This document shows positions 12,071 through 24,814 of a stretch of 64,000 nt of DNA, one piece after another. The stretch is taken from positions 205,542,657 through 205,606,656 of the forward strand of contig NW_026947484.1 of the NCBI RefSeq assembly GCF_034190915.1, written 5' to 3'. Position 1 is the stretch's first letter, and each line of letters begins with the position of its first letter. The position numbers were made by a program, and so were the translations under genes. A model generated the notes under the pieces. The model searched no databases, was not told where the DNA came from, and worked only from the letters and a program-made list of their open reading frames with translations. Source of the DNA: Cavia porcellus (lineage: Eukaryota; Chordata; Mammalia; Rodentia; Caviidae).

Positions 12071-13120
12071 AGTCTTCTATTAGGTTTTAGTACTTTAATT
12101 TTATGTGAACACTTCTATTGACTTCTGTTCTTTAAAGTGCTATAACATTGGCTATTTCTCAAACTATTAAAAAAATTGCTAAGTCACAGAAAGCCAAAAT
12201 TTCAAGCTATTCTTGTATACATGTATGAGAAAACTCAAAGGTAAATTCAATTAAGCTGCAAAGGGAGATTATTTTAAACAGGGATAAAAAGGTAACTACT
12301 TTTTAGTTTTTCTGAAACTAACAATAAATATGTATCCCTATCACTTTTTGCATATTTTATGTTCAAAAGACACTTACATACAAGTTAGACATTAGAATGT
12401 AGTGATAACATCTGGATCCACATCTTGTACTGCGTATGTGACTTTTATCCAAATAATCTTGACCATATATAATTAGTTACCATTTGGAGTAGGAATATGA
12501 GAAAAATTAGAGGACATTTCTGATTTAGTGTGTACGAGATCATCATGCATTGTATCCATCAGAATATGATCTATTACTGCAAGACATGCAGAAGAGACTT
12601 AGATAGATAGACTTAGATAGAGCTTGGCTACAGGAGTTATTACTCTCAGCTATAGGAAAGACTAGCAGGTGTAATACTTAAATTTGAAAGAATTGAATGC
12701 TTAACATTATAACAAATGAACAAAAGTACTTTCTACTCTAATTTCTTTGTCTTTTGCTAAATGTAAGCACTATGAACTGCAAACATAAAATTTAAGAAAA
12801 ATCAATAAAACTAGAACACATATGCAATATAATGGAAATATCTGATATATTTAATAACATATCTATTTTCTTTTAGAAATCAATGTGCTACATTTTCTAA
12901 GTCTTCTTTATGTACTATGAATGTACTCATTACAGGTTCGCTATCTTGAAAAAACTTTCCTTATTAAAGTAGTTAACAGTATTACCTTTCTCCTTTTTAT
13001 ACTAATTTGTAATACATTTTTATGATTCATTGTTTCATTTTTAGAACTCACATACTGTCATTTAAATTCATATAGATTTGTTCAGTCATTTAAATACATA
13101 TACATTTGATACTAATTTTA
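12071..13120. other. Intergenic stretch, no recognised feature
   Basis: AT-rich. It has a short 'tagatagatagacttagatag' tract near 12,600 and nothing else recognisable. Confidence 0.5.
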
Positions 13121-13164
13121 TGAAATAGAAAATCTACTTCTATGTTGTCTGTTTTTGTTGTACC

Positions 13165-13500
13165 ATTCTTTATTTTAAATTTTATTTTAAAGAGAAAAAG
13201 CCAGAACAATAAAGAAGCAAACAAAAAAACAACAACAGGAGCAAAATGACAAAAAAACCCCACAAACCAATAGCAATACAGGATTTCAAAACAAAATGAT
13301 AAGAATTTAACAGTGGTTGTTATATTGCATATTGTTATCTTCAAAATAATTACTCAGGTTACCAAATGCAGATTGATCAAAAAATATAATTTCCCTTTGA
13401 GCAGTTTCTTTCCCTTTTGCTGTATCTATTGTAACTTTTGGATCTTACTCATTCAATTTCTTACAGTAGAGAAACAATGAATTCTTTATGGTAGTGGCTT
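13165..13500 (-). mobile_element. HAL1 3'-end fragment (minus strand)
   Basis: Read on the minus strand it carries landmarks of the HAL1 3' UTR seen in the three longer copies. These are the 'gatca' motif, then 'gtaacctgagtaattattttgaagataacaatatg', 'gaaatcctgtattg', and a terminal 'ctttttctctttaaaataaaat' plus A-tail (written as T at the left end). It is 5'-truncated and older than the copies at 14.7 and 34.1 kb. The right boundary is approximate. Confidence 0.6.
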
Positions 13501-14729
13501 CTGTTCCTTTGCAATCTGTGTGATCACTTATAAGATCGCTTCTTTCATTTCTAACGTTGAGTTTTCCTTTACATTCGGTGACATGTGTAATACCAGATAT
13601 ACATAAAATGTGTCTTGATATTTTCATAAAAAATTTAAAATTGAAATTAGGTTGATATCAAAGTAATATAAAGTAAAGCAAATTAGGTACAATGTATTTT
13701 TATACAGTATGTTTCTTCTATCCTTTAATCTCTAACTTGATCAGATAAAGTAACTGGAGATAGCTGGGTAATTATAAATATTCATCTATAATATTTATCA
13801 GCTAAGAAGCAGCTTTTGCTACAGCACTTCTTGAGGAAAGGTGAGAGTGTTGGGTGAGTTGATGAGATTTCTAACATTTGTTATGTTATTAGTGCCTGTG
13901 ACTTTGCCAAATGATGAGTTTAATTTTGGTGTATTGTTACATGATTACCATCACTTTTTTAATTCAGATGGAACTTGGGGCCAACAAATCAATATTTAGC
14001 ATTGTTTACAGTGAGAAATAAAATAGTGATTATGTTGCCATGGATAAGTTCTTCATAATACTACAGAAAACAAGACTTGAGACCAAAACACCAGCCTCAA
14101 ATGTTGGGAAAATTCACAAACAGCATAATTACCTTCAATAATTCAGTGTTATTCCACTGCCTTAAAAGGAACAACAATGCTCTTTAACACACATGTACTT
14201 TTTACTTTATAAAATGCTTTGTTACTTTTTACAAGAGGTGAGATTTAAATCAGGTAGAATATGTAAGTTGTCATAGACAGAAAAACAAAATATGTAGGGC
14301 AGATTCTTAAAAAGTTTATTTTTACTCCTTGATTCTATCTTATACTTGCTTCTTAGTCAAACAAACATCACAACACTCAAAAATGGCAAAAGTTTCAATA
14401 CATAGTAAAAGATGGGATATTTAAAAAATCACTTTTTCTACAATATAGACATATTCATAATTACGCCTCCCTTTTTAATACTAGAACAAAATATAGACAA
14501 CAAAGATTCAGAGATATTTTTATATTCCTAACACTACAGCTTCACTTCTAGCTCAATAGAATATTTGTATATTTATTCAGCCTTTGAAATATCTACTGAC
14601 TCAATGTCCATTATGAATTCCACATTGCTATAGGCACTCAGTAGCAGTATAGAGTAGTGACCGGATAGAAAAATCTCCTAGCATAATTAAACAGACTCAT
14701 ATGTAGAAATTCCATAGAATTCAAAATAC
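13501..14729. other. Intergenic stretch, no recognised feature
   Basis: AT-rich, without recognisable features. Confidence 0.5.
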
Positions 14730-15523
14730 AGAATGGGACTCCAGGAGAACATGGTGGACAAATAACAGCAGCCATGGAGGCTCTCTGAGATTACCAGTTT
14801 AGAATCCAGGAGCGGTGCCATGTGAAGAGTCCTATGTGAGGGGAGATGTACCCTGCCAACCCAGGAACGAACTAAGCTGAGAGAAACCAACTGGAAATGC
14901 AATCCTGATGCTATAATAGGAATAGATAAAATCTCAGTGCGGAAGCTGGATCCCACGCCATTGGAAGCCATGATTTGAATTTCCTGCTGCTGCTACTGCG
15001 TCCCAATCTGCATGGCAGGGAGAGAGATGCACGAAAGCTATGAGAGCTGGAATTGGAGAACCAAATGGCGTTGAGAGCAGGACTGGCAGGGAGACCTGCA
15101 TTGACCTGCGGTGAGTGAGAGAAATGGGGACGCTTTCATAGACTAGGAGGCTCCAACAGAGGACATTCTGGGAATGAGCAGACTAGCTGGAACAGGGCCC
15201 TGCAGTGACTTTAGTCACATATTCCCCTCTCAAGTGGGAGTGGTGGGGAGCACTTGGCCTGGTGATGCTGCAGACTAAGATCCAGTAAGCTAGCCCAAAT
15301 CAGGTCCCTGCATCTGGCGGTGCACCCTAGCAGTGAAGCATTCAGTAGGTTGACCTGGAGGGGCGGGCCCAGCAGAGGCTGCCCAGGTCTGTGTCTCCAT
15401 AGTACACTGCAGTGGGCAGGAACACCTAGCCAATGGATTCAAACAAACTGTAACAGACAAAAAAAAAAAAACCCACAAAAAACTGAGCCTCCTACATACA
15501 CTTGTATGGAAGGAACAAAAAGT

Positions 15524-16640
15524 ATGGGAAAAGGGAGCAACAAGAAAGGGTCCTCAGTCCCCAATCCTGAGAACACTGATCCAGGAAAGGTAAATGCAAA
15601 AGAGAATGAAGACAGAAAACATGCAATATCTGACATGGCACCTATAGACATAAAGCGGTATCTCCAGAGTCTCATAGATGAGTTCAAAAATGAAGTATTT
15701 AATGAAATAAAGCAATAAATAAGTAGAATAGTTAGAGAAATGCTAAGCACCACCCAAGAAAAAACAGATGGTGGAATGGAAGAACATAAAAAAGGGGAGA
15801 ATTGTTTGATGGAGAAAATAGAGAAAACATAGAATACGTGAAGCAGGTTCAAAGAGATTACCAGGAAACTAAAAACTCTATCAAAAACTGGCATAATAGC
15901 TTGAAAGAAACTAAGGACAGATTATCTGAACTGGAGGGCAGATTTGTAATATGTGAGCCTGAAATGAAAAACTTCTTAAAAATAACAACCACAACAACAA
16001 CAACAACAAAACAAACAGCAACAATACAAAAGCTAGAAGATGATAAGAGGATCTATAACTTAAGAATTAAGAACATAAAAGAAGAAGTGGGGACACAAAA
16101 AATGGACTACAAAAGCTATTCACAGAAATAATCCAAGAGAATTTCCCTAATTTAGCAAATGGTAAAGATACACAGATATATGAGGCATACAGGACTCCAG
16201 CCACCCAAACAGAGCTACACCCAGGCATGTAATAATCAAAATTCCAGAAATCCAACATAAGAACAGAATATTAAAAGCCATTAGAGACAAGAAACAGATC
16301 ACTTACAAGGGAACATCTATCAGAATTACAGCAGACTTCTCAGCACAAACCATCAAATCACAAAGAGTGTGGGGAGAAATAATTCAAGCTTTGAAAGATA
16401 ATAACCTCCAGCCAAGATTGATATATCCTGCACAACTGTTCCTAGAAATTGATGGAAAAACAAGGTGCTTCCAGGATAAAGAGGAACTAGGGGAATTTGC
16501 AACTACTAATTGAGCTCTACAGAGAATACTGCAGGATAGTCTAAAAAAAGAAAATACCAAGATTCCAGAAATAGTGGCAGAGAGGCCACAATGAATGGAG
16601 CAGAAAACGAAATGAAGAAGACAAACTGACAACAAAAGAC
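15524..16640 (+). pseudogene. L1 ORF1-like pseudogene of HAL1 copy A
   Basis: The frame opens at an ATG at 15,524 with an N-terminus 'MGKGSNKKGS', like L1 ORF1 proteins (RNA-binding chaperones that trimerise and coat L1 RNA). It is open to a stop at 15,718. A second frame, open 15,802-16,131, carries the predicted coiled coil and the 'NLRIKNIKEE' start of the RNA-recognition domain. The C-terminal domain continues in another frame near 16,170-16,510 and is stopped at 'EFATTN'. A (CAA)n expansion at about 15,987-16,015, absent from copy B, adds a run of threonines. At least two frame changes and several stops make it non-functional. Confidence 0.85.
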
Positions 16641-17940
16641 AGAAAAAGAGCTCAACAGAAATGAGGCAGAGAAGATCAGACGGTAGGAACAGCTATTTTG
16701 GAGAAAACAAGGCATCATAATAGCTAGTGCTGATTTAGTTTCATCTTGTTTTGAAGTCCCATCAAACTTGTATTTTTCTGTCTCCATCAGTCTTAAAAGG
16801 TTGTATCTTATTGGCTTTTATTATATATGATAATATAAGTAAAAACTTTTATAGACAAGGAGATTATACAGAAACCATTGTTCATTTTCTGTTAATTGGT
16901 TCTAAATACCCTGTAATAATGTCATTCTCTTGAATGGTTTTATAGTGTCTTGATATGTTTGGTGCTACAGTATATGAAGTTATACTCAAAGATTTCAAGG
17001 AAAGAGACACTATCGTAAATATTTTTATGTCAGGATATCTTGTGGTGAAACACTATTTTGCTTAAAGGGTTATGTTTTGACCTGCGCTGTTCTGTTGTTA
17101 TACCCTCTTTTATCTCAATCCCCTTTTTAAAAAAAATTATTTACTTTTTTCTTTTTTTTTAATTAAGGGAAAAATAAACAAAAAACAGCAGGATACATTA
17201 TAGTAACCTACTTTGATTTCCTATTAACTTGATTTGAAATCCTGTATTGCCCTCACCATCTTGTTTTGACTGATTTTTCTCTATTCTGCTTTGCTTGATA
17301 GTACCAAGTTCGAAAGTATAGGCATAACTGTGAAGACAATAAGAATCATTATGACGCCCATTCCGATTGACTATTATTTTCTTTTAAAATCCTGTAATGT
17401 CTCCAATGCTTTGGTTTTATCCTTTACTGTTTAGTTCAATTTTATTGTAACTGACAATTCTTCTTAAAATAGCAAGAGGCAGTATGGTAACCATTGTTGA
17501 TCACCTTGTATTTTGTTTTTACATTATCTATTATGTCCATCCTTTTGATTTGACTGACTCTTTCTGATATGTTGCATTTGGTTTTACTCTCTTCAAAAAA
17601 GGAAATAAGAACTGTGGGAGTAATAAAATCCCAAATGTGTAATTGTCATTGTACAAAAGAAAAGAAAAGAAAGTGCTCTAAAAGTTATAACTGCATATAT
17701 GTTTAAGTGTATAAGATAGGTAACCATATTACTGAGTGTTTTTTGATCATTGAACAAAACTGTTTGCACTCTCATTGTTTGAAAGTCCACTTTATATGCT
17801 TCAATTTTGTAACTTGAACTATTTCTAAGATGAGAATATGTAATCTATTAACTAGTGATTTCTTACTGTTTATTTTTTAAATTTTGTATTACTTGTACCC
17901 TTTTTCTGTTTTTTTTCTTTTTCTCCTTAAATAAAAAAAA
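16641..17940 (+). other. HAL1 3' UTR, copy A
   Basis: 1.3 kb of AT-rich non-coding sequence where ORF2 would stand in a normal L1. It is collinear with 35,946-37,341 (copy B) and, inverted, with 52.0-53.5 kb (copy C). Conserved landmarks are 'gaaatcctgtattgc', 'atgacgcccattc', 'gatcattgaac', 'tgtaacttgaac' and the terminal 'cttaaataaa'. Minus-strand open frames here are antisense artefacts. Confidence 0.8.
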
Positions 17941-17945
17941 GAATG

Positions 17946-18253
17946 TATTGCAAAAACAGTCAGGTCACAATTATGTTTGTGAAGCTTAACTGACCAAATG
18001 ACTTGAAATTTTATTACAAGCTCTATGAACTTATGATCTGTCTTGTATTAAGCATAATGGAAAAAATGGAAGATATTTATTGACAAAGATTGAAAGTCGA
18101 AAGGCCATGATTGAGGCCATAAAAGTGTATGATGTATCAAGGTATATAAAATATGTTCTTTACAGAATTTTTTCTTTTGAAGTTGTTAACATATTTGGTG
18201 TAAATAAACATAGATTTGTCATACCAGTGTTTGGTGAGTGGGTCTGAGCATTT
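17946..18253. other. Intergenic stretch, no recognised feature
   Basis: About 300 bp between HAL1 copy A and an ID SINE. Nothing recognisable. Confidence 0.5.
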
Positions 18254-18269
18254 AAAAATGCCCAAATTG

Positions 18270-18350
18270 GGGCTGGGGATTTAGCTCAGTGGCATAAGCA
18301 CCTGTCTTGAAAGTAGGGCATCGTGAGTTTGATTCCTGGTACTGATTTAA
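18270..18350 (+). mobile_element. ID-type SINE with intact target duplication
   Basis: A tRNA-like head, 'gctggggatttagctcagtggcataagcacc', with the A box ('tagctcagtggc') and B-box region ('gagtttgattcctgg'), followed by an A-rich tail. It is flanked by a 16-bp target-site duplication, 'aaaaatgcccaaattg' (18,254-18,269) and 'aaaaatgcgcaaattg' (18,351-18,366), with one mismatch. This is an RNA polymerase III SINE, not a functional tRNA: it lacks a foldable acceptor stem and ends in a tail. Confidence 0.95.
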
Positions 18351-18592
18351 AAAAATGCGCAAATTGAGGCCCTTTTGATAGCATTTTCTGTTTTGCACCT
18401 GTTATTATTTTGAATTGTGAATAAGGATGTCCTATTTTTTATGGTATAGTATGATCTGTTTTAAATGCATACATTATTGTTCAAAAATACTTTGAGTACA
18501 TCATAATTGCTCATAAGTACAGTGAAGGTATTGATGAAAATTCAGTTACAATTTTTCATTCTATTGATATAATCACAATATATTTTACGAAG

Positions 18593-18627
18593 ATTTCAGT
18601 TGCACTTATTGTGCAACTGAATTTCAA
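18593..18627. repeat. Short hairpin
   Basis: 'ttcagttgcac' and its exact reverse complement 'gtgcaactgaa' are separated by 'ttatt', giving an 11-bp stem and 5-base loop. No neighbouring gene suggests a function, and chance is possible in 64 kb. Confidence 0.7.
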
Positions 18628-19020
18628 GCAAATATTGAATTTAATTTTAAGGAAATTGTAATTCTGTAATGTGATATGATAGTTTTATTCACCCAACATA
18701 ATTGTATAAATGCATAAACAATACACACAAGTAATGCCACAATTGCTTAAGCCATTTGTCATCCTATTTGCTAGTACTGCATTTGCAGACACCACTCATG
18801 TCTTTTCTATAACACAAGTTGAAAGAATAATAACCTGATTTATTTATGCACTGTGGGGAAGATGGAGGACATGTCCTACCATACACTCCTATTGTTACTC
18901 TTTTTACTAATTGCTTGAAGCAGCTTTTCATATAAATGCTATATGTTAGAAGTTATAATATTTTAAAATAAATTTAAGACCAACATTAGACATCAAGGTA
19001 ATATTGGTGTTCAATCACAC

Positions 19021-19121
19021 ATAGCATTTTAGGTTGCTGAGGTTTTTCACTGACTTCTGCTTGTATGAATAATTCTGATTTTCTGTTGTACACTGCACAG
19101 AGCATATGGGAATCAGTATTT
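19021..19121 (+). repeat. Left arm of a 100-bp inverted repeat
   Basis: From 'atagcatttt' to 'aatcagtatt', this is the reverse complement of 19,831-19,930 with only about five differences by eye. About 710 bp lies between the arms. Similarity stops sharply at both ends, and no transposon terminal motif or target duplication is evident. Confidence 0.92.
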
Positions 19122-19830
19122 TTTTGAGACATGGCTAAGTATTTTGGTTTACATTCTGTTCTGATTTACATCAGTGGGTATCATAGTTTTGCAGTGAAGT
19201 ACTATAGCAAGTTCTCCTTGCCTCAATCACTCTTGCTAAATATTTTATGATACTTTATAATATTATTTATAAAGCAGTATTTTCAGGACCTGTCTTCCAA
19301 ATGAGCCAAGGCATGAAAGCTCGCTGAAATGCTATACTCTCTATGACACAATGGTAAGACTGTCACAGGCATGGTGCTATAGAATGGAATGAGGCGATGT
19401 CTTCTTATCATTATGGAGTGATTGAATGACTAAGCATGATGAGATCCTCTCTGAAGTCTTGACAGTCTGACTAAGGCCTTGTTCATTATTCTTTTCAAAA
19501 TCCTGCATGTTGTAATGTGATAGATTCCAGTTAAACCCTAAGTGTCCTGTTTTCCAGGCTTGCATATTTGTATTACTTCTTAACTACACAAAAAAAAAAT
19601 TATTCCAGTGCCCATACTGAGTTTTTATTAAGTTCTGGTGATGGGGGTAATGGATATTACATCTTAGGGTGCACGTTGGTTATCTAGTCTCTCTTATCTA
19701 AGCTCTGTATCAAAATAACAACCATGAGTGTTATTTTGCATAGTTTTAAGTTAAACATCTCAAGATCACTATCATCTCATAAATACTCTCAAATATTTTC
19801 TGAAATAAATTTGTATGGACTAAAATTGTA

Positions 19831-19930
19831 AATACAGATTCCCATATACTCTGTGCAGTGTACAACAGAAAATCAGTATTATTCATACAAGCAGAAATCA
19901 GTGAAAAACCTCAGCAATCTAAAATGCTAT
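19831..19930 (-). repeat. Right arm of a 100-bp inverted repeat
   Basis: Partner of 19,021-19,121. It starts 'aatacagatt' and ends 'aaaatgctat'. The spacer (19,122-19,830) contains no recognisable repeat or gene. Confidence 0.92.
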
Positions 19931-20925
19931 TAATGTTTGTACTTGAAATGCTGGAACTCTACTCAGTCCAGTCCCTTAGATAACTAAATGAAAATGTATT
20001 TTTCCCTTAGGATCTGTTTAGCGTTATCCTTTCTCTCTTCTTTATTTGAATAATTAATTGGTCAATATTCCAGAAATTAAAGCAGTGAATGCTACTTGAA
20101 ACCCTGGCATCAGATTCTTGGGACAATTTGTAAATTCAGAGAAAACATGCCCATATTTCATTTCACCAACTCAATTATGAATAGTATTACAACTTAATTG
20201 TATTTTAGTAGTTTACTTTTTACTTCTCCAATTGAAGAATGCTCAATGGCATAGAATTTGGGAAACTGAGTGTTAGTTTGTCAGTTATCATTCTCATAAA
20301 CATATGTCTATCATGTGTGTTGACTAAATTTTTTCTTGAGTAGGAGTTTAGACTGTGTTATAATTGACAAATTTGCTGCATCAATTGACTTTCAAGCAGG
20401 ATTTCCAAAGTATTTATGTTTAAATTTTTTAAAATTCTGAAGCTGGACAAAGTTACCCTATAATTAAATTTCCTGCTGCACACTAGTCAATGCTTTTTGC
20501 ACATTATTTTAACCAAATGTACAAACTTTCATAAAAATAAAGTTTCAGTTTAACTTTGATAGTAAAATGAAATTCCATAAAGATTGGAGATTTATATAAA
20601 GGAAAATTCTGCAGTAAAATCAGTACACCATTTGCTGTTTACATGACTTACCAAATATTTAGTAAGCTAGAGTCAGTTCTAGCAAATTTCAACGATCATA
20701 CATCTTTGTGTTATTTTACTGTTAGTTTCTTTATAGAGACAGTTCTGTTCATTCATATTAATAAAGTATGAATTGCTTCATAAAACTACTGTGAAGTAGG
20801 TTAAAACATGTTACATTGATAGAATAGCATACATAAAGAAGTTATAATGAACAATTTTCTTCTTGATCTATTAAAAATACTTGAAACCATGTATAAAATC
20901 AAATAATCTCAAAATGTTTTAAAGA
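19931..20925. other. Intergenic stretch, no recognised feature
   Basis: AT-rich; no gene or named repeat seen. Confidence 0.5.
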
Positions 20926-20927
20926 GG

Positions 20928-21012
20928 CTGGAGATTTAGCTCAGTGGCATAAATGCCTGGCTGGTGGCGAGGTGGTGAGTTAGATCCCAAGGTACAAAAA
21001 AAAATTAAAGCA
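20928..21012 (+). mobile_element. ID-type SINE
   Basis: 'ggctggagatttagctcagtggcataaatgcc' followed by a degraded B-box region ('gtgagttagatccc') and an A-rich tail. It is more diverged than the copy at 18.3 kb. Confidence 0.9.
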
Positions 21013-23500
21013 AAACATTTCAATTTAAGTTATTAGAATTTTTTTATAGGTTAAGTCTTATGTCTGCCTTTTTTTTTCTTTGTAACATTCAGGTTCCAGG
21101 GTTTTCTTCACTTGCTTGTTATTTTCTTATAGTGAACTTCCTACACCCTGAGCATAATCAGTGACTTTTAGTGCCAGAAACTGTCTCATGCAAAGTCCAA
21201 CTACCATACTTTGATGCTGGTTTTCTACATACAAATATATCAACCGCTGTAGTTCTTAGCACTGAAATGTTTTTTGTTTTGATTTGACTTCTATAGCTAG
21301 CAATTGTGATGTATCATTGAAGTGGAAACACAGAAAATTTTAAAATAATTTTAAAGTCAAGTATTTATATTAGAGTCAGTATTACATTCTGTAGACATCA
21401 TGGGAAATATTTAATGAGCTGTGTATTAATAACTCATGAGTAATTTATATACATTTTCCTGGTTTGTGTGAGAATATGTACATCATAAGGAAAATTCAAG
21501 AGCACGTAAGATACACTGATTAGAAGTCAGAAATATCTTAAGAGTGTTTCTGAGAAACGAGGTTGCTGTGCATTGTGAATTTGATGCACTTTTTTGAGCC
21601 TTCTTAGAATTATTTCAGACCACAGGTTGAAATAAAGGATAGTTAGTGACACTTTCTCACAATTCTCCCAAGCCATGGGACTCCTACCCTGCTTTTAATT
21701 AAAATTTTGACTAAATTATTCATTGCCTGTGGGAATTTCTTAGAGGGAACCAAGTAGTTGAAAATCTCCCAAGATGAAAGATTTTCCTGCAAGAGATTTT
21801 CCACTGAAAATATTACAATATTTAAAAAATGGTAAAAACTTTATTGTCAGGAAAATTTCACGTTTTAATTTCTGTTTTTCTTCTTTTTACTAATTTGGGA
21901 TTTCAAAGATTATTATATGATTTTAAAAATAATGGTTAGAGCAAATTTGTATATTTGTTGCCCCTGTTTTCCCATGTTAAATGTCATAATTTCTGCTCTT
22001 TTTCTCCTGGATGGTGATTAATTTCTGTAGCCTCTGCATTTGTCTCATGAATTATAAAGTATAAGCATCCTTCCCCAAGTTTCCAATGATTTGGTAATGC
22101 TTCAATAAGAGTAAATAAAGTACTTATAGTACTTACACTATTGAAACTATTTTTGGTTTAGACATTTTGGTAACTCTGAAGTAGTAAATTTGCTATTTAT
22201 CATCTGACCTTTCAAACTGACATATTCCAGTTCATTAAATTGACCTATTTACAAAAATCCTAATAAATTCTTAGAAAGTTATCACCACCTAGAAGCACAG
22301 AATAGGAGCATTGCTAGAACATTTGTGAATACTTTCATTTTAATTCTTAGTATAAATATCTTTTTAGTCCAAGAAAATGCTTTATAAACATTCCTCTAGA
22401 AATTTCAAAAAATGTTGACATCATTTTTCTCTATCATAAAAATCTCCAAACACTTTTCATTCAGAGATAAAATCCTTTTCATTGCACAGATTAATTTTTG
22501 TCCAATGGTGTGTGTGTGCTTTAAAACCTATAAAATTTAACTCTTATAATGAGGTTCTTTGGAAATTGATGTGTTTAGCTGTTCTCTAAACTGAGTCACT
22601 CATGCTGGGAAAATGTCTCATAATCATTTTCTAAAGCCATTGTCACCTTATTAAAATAGTTTCTGCAGGTGGAAGGAATTTTCCAAATTTTTGAAGATTA
22701 TGCTAAAATGATGTTTATTTTTGCTTGTGTTTTATCATATATGACTCAAAATGTTCTATCTAGATGTTCTCTCTCAGAAGTAGAACTTAACAAGATCCAT
22801 TTGATTTTCTCAATATGGACATCACCAAAACAAGACTTTCCTACTTGCAGTAGTGTAGTTTACTGAAGCATTCTTAAAATTGTAACAATAATCAAGAATA
22901 TTGCACGTTCTCAAATTTTGAAAATATTGTAGTGTAAAATGATTTGTTTAGCATAATTTGATATACTGTAGTAAGCAAGTAGTATTTAGTTTATCATATT
23001 CTAATATGACAATTGAGTTGTATCTCATAAGTAGTATTCCAAAGTAAAACATGTTTTGATACTCTGGCAGTAGATTTCAGTTATTATTGTCTTATTAAAG
23101 GAAAGCAATGCTTTGTGATAAAGTCTGTTAGTTTTCATGAAACTGCCATTTTTAAATTCAGACACTAACTGAATTTTTCGTTCATTGCTATGAAATTAAT
23201 TGAGTTTGAAGTAAAATTTATTCCTGTAAAATTTTCCTTAACAATTTGGTTTAAAGTTCCAAAACTACTTTATTTATCATAATGCTTTATATACAAATTA
23301 TGATGTTGGTGTGCATTTAAGGAAATGAAATATGCATATAAATAATTGAGTAGTTTTTATAGCTATATTGAAAATAGAAAAAGCAGCACTATAATTAAAT
23401 TTCTTTGGTTTGTAGAAAATGAAAAAGAATACTCTCTTCGACCATTTCTTACTCAGTATATTTAAAGTGCTAATAGATTTTGGAGCACGCATTGTCATTT
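21013..23500. other. Intergenic stretch, no recognised feature
   Basis: About 2.5 kb of AT-rich DNA with no recognised repeat or coding signal. The open frame at 22,669-22,866 has no recognisable domain. Confidence 0.5.
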
Positions 23501-23513
23501 TAAAAATCATTAA

Positions 23514-23637
23514 TGTGTAATCTATTAACTGGTGATTTCTTACTGTTTTTTTTGTAGTTCTGTATTACTTATACCCTTACACCACTTTGTTTTGCTTTCT
23601 TTTTTCTCTTTTTCCTTTTAAATAAAATTAAAAAAAA
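23514..23637 (+). mobile_element. 5'-truncated HAL1, 3' tail only
   Basis: 'tgtaatctattaactggtgatttcttactgtt' through 'ccttttaaataaaattaaaaaaa' matches the last 120 bp of HAL1 copies A and B. An 8-bp 'aaaaatca' lies shortly before the element (23,502-23,509) and directly after the tail, so it may be the target duplication. Severe 5' truncation is typical of L1-mediated insertion. Confidence 0.85.
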
Positions 23638-23640
23638 TCA

Positions 23641-24810
23641 GCATTGACTAAATATGATAATAGTGCATAACAATGGTTTGTGAAAGGACTATATGTTTCA
23701 AGGATACAGATTTAAAATAATTTTACTTCTAAATTGTTCAATTGTAAGTAGCATACATTTTCTGTCATCAAAAATATAGACCAGAAACAATATCTTAAAA
23801 ATCTACCAGTGCTATTTACATAATTCTATTACAATAAATTAAAATTTATTTTTTGATTCATGCCATTTATTTTTGTAAACACAGTGAAATATAATTGATT
23901 GCCTTTTCCTTTTGGAAAGAAAGCAGTTCATTTCAGCAAGAAAGTTATGTGTATTTAAATAATACTTTGTCATACAATTTTAGATGCAATACTTAGATCT
24001 TAAATGATTTAAAGTCATTAGATTTCCACAGAATAATATGTCTGGGAGCCTGGATGATTTCTGTTGGACCACAATTTTAAGAGGAGAACACTAAGGCTAA
24101 TGAGTAGCATACAACATTGTCTACACCAACGAACAGAGCCATGGACCCATCAACAAGTGCCCTTTGGTAAGGTCAGCATGAACTGTGACTTCCAGCCAGA
24201 GAGCTCCAAAGTTTTGTCTGTGAAATTTTAGATCGTAGTCATCAACCTACAAACAGTATGAAAAATTAGTACTTATTATTCAAAGTGATTTATTGCTTTA
24301 GATTTAGCTGTCCCTACTTTCCTTTACATTGTACACTAAACTTTCAGGTTAAAAGTAGACTAATGTAAATGAAATCAGGTGATAAATCAAATGACCTGTT
24401 TGGAAAATTGAGTAACTTTAGGAGGACTAGTCTATTGCTTGATCTTTTTGGTAGAAGTCAGTTTGTTCTACCGTCAATCTACTTACTACTCACTTCCTAG
24501 GTAAATATGATATTTACACAATGAGAATAGCTCTGTAACTCATTTAAAAGAAATAAAAATGTTTTAATATATGTGGCTTCTTTGTCAACTTTCACACAAA
24601 GACTTATTTAAACAGTTCCAAAGTCTTGGGGGATCTTCGCTATTAAAACAGGCAGATAATGAATATTTGACATTTTCCCAAGTGAGGTTCCTTCAAGTTT
24701 GTGTTTCAAGCTATATATTTAAAAATATTTCACTAATTATTATTTCAATTTTGCATATATGTAATTTTCAAAACAGTATAGTTAGCATTTCTATGTGTTT
24801 ATAATTTTAC
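23641..24810. other. Intergenic stretch, no recognised feature
   Basis: AT-rich DNA without recognisable features. Confidence 0.5.
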
Positions 24811-24814
24811 AGTT

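Larger units (their letters stand above)
14736..17940 (+). mobile_element. HAL1-type (half-L1) retrotransposon, copy A, near full length
   Basis: A 3.2-kb element aligns end to end with copy B at 34.15-37.34 kb. The order is a 5' UTR of about 0.79 kb, an L1 ORF1-like reading frame (broken), a 1.3-kb AT-rich 3' UTR, an AATAAA-type signal and an A tail at 17,930-17,940. There is no reverse transcriptase or endonuclease (ORF2) between ORF1 and the tail. This is the defining layout of HAL1 elements, non-autonomous L1 relatives presumed to be moved by L1 ORF2 protein. The 5' end begins 'ggactccaggagaacatggtgg'. Its YY1-like site (14,748-14,757) differs from copy B by a G-to-A change on one strand at a CpG. 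A 6-bp 'agaatg' occurs at both ends (14,730-14,735 and 17,940-17,945) and may be the target duplication. Confidence 0.9.

Noticed and set aside
15439..15894. 151-codon minus-strand frame
   Set aside because: Antisense to the ORF1 region of HAL1 copy A. Sense-strand A-richness removes antisense stops and makes Phe/Ser/Leu-rich artefacts. The same applies to antisense frames at 28,052, 35,668 and 35,699.
18270..18350. tRNA gene
   Set aside because: The tRNA-like head belongs to an ID SINE with A-tail and target duplication and has no proper acceptor stem. The other ID copies (20.9, 26.0, 38.9, 42.0 and 48.0 kb) are rejected for the same reason.
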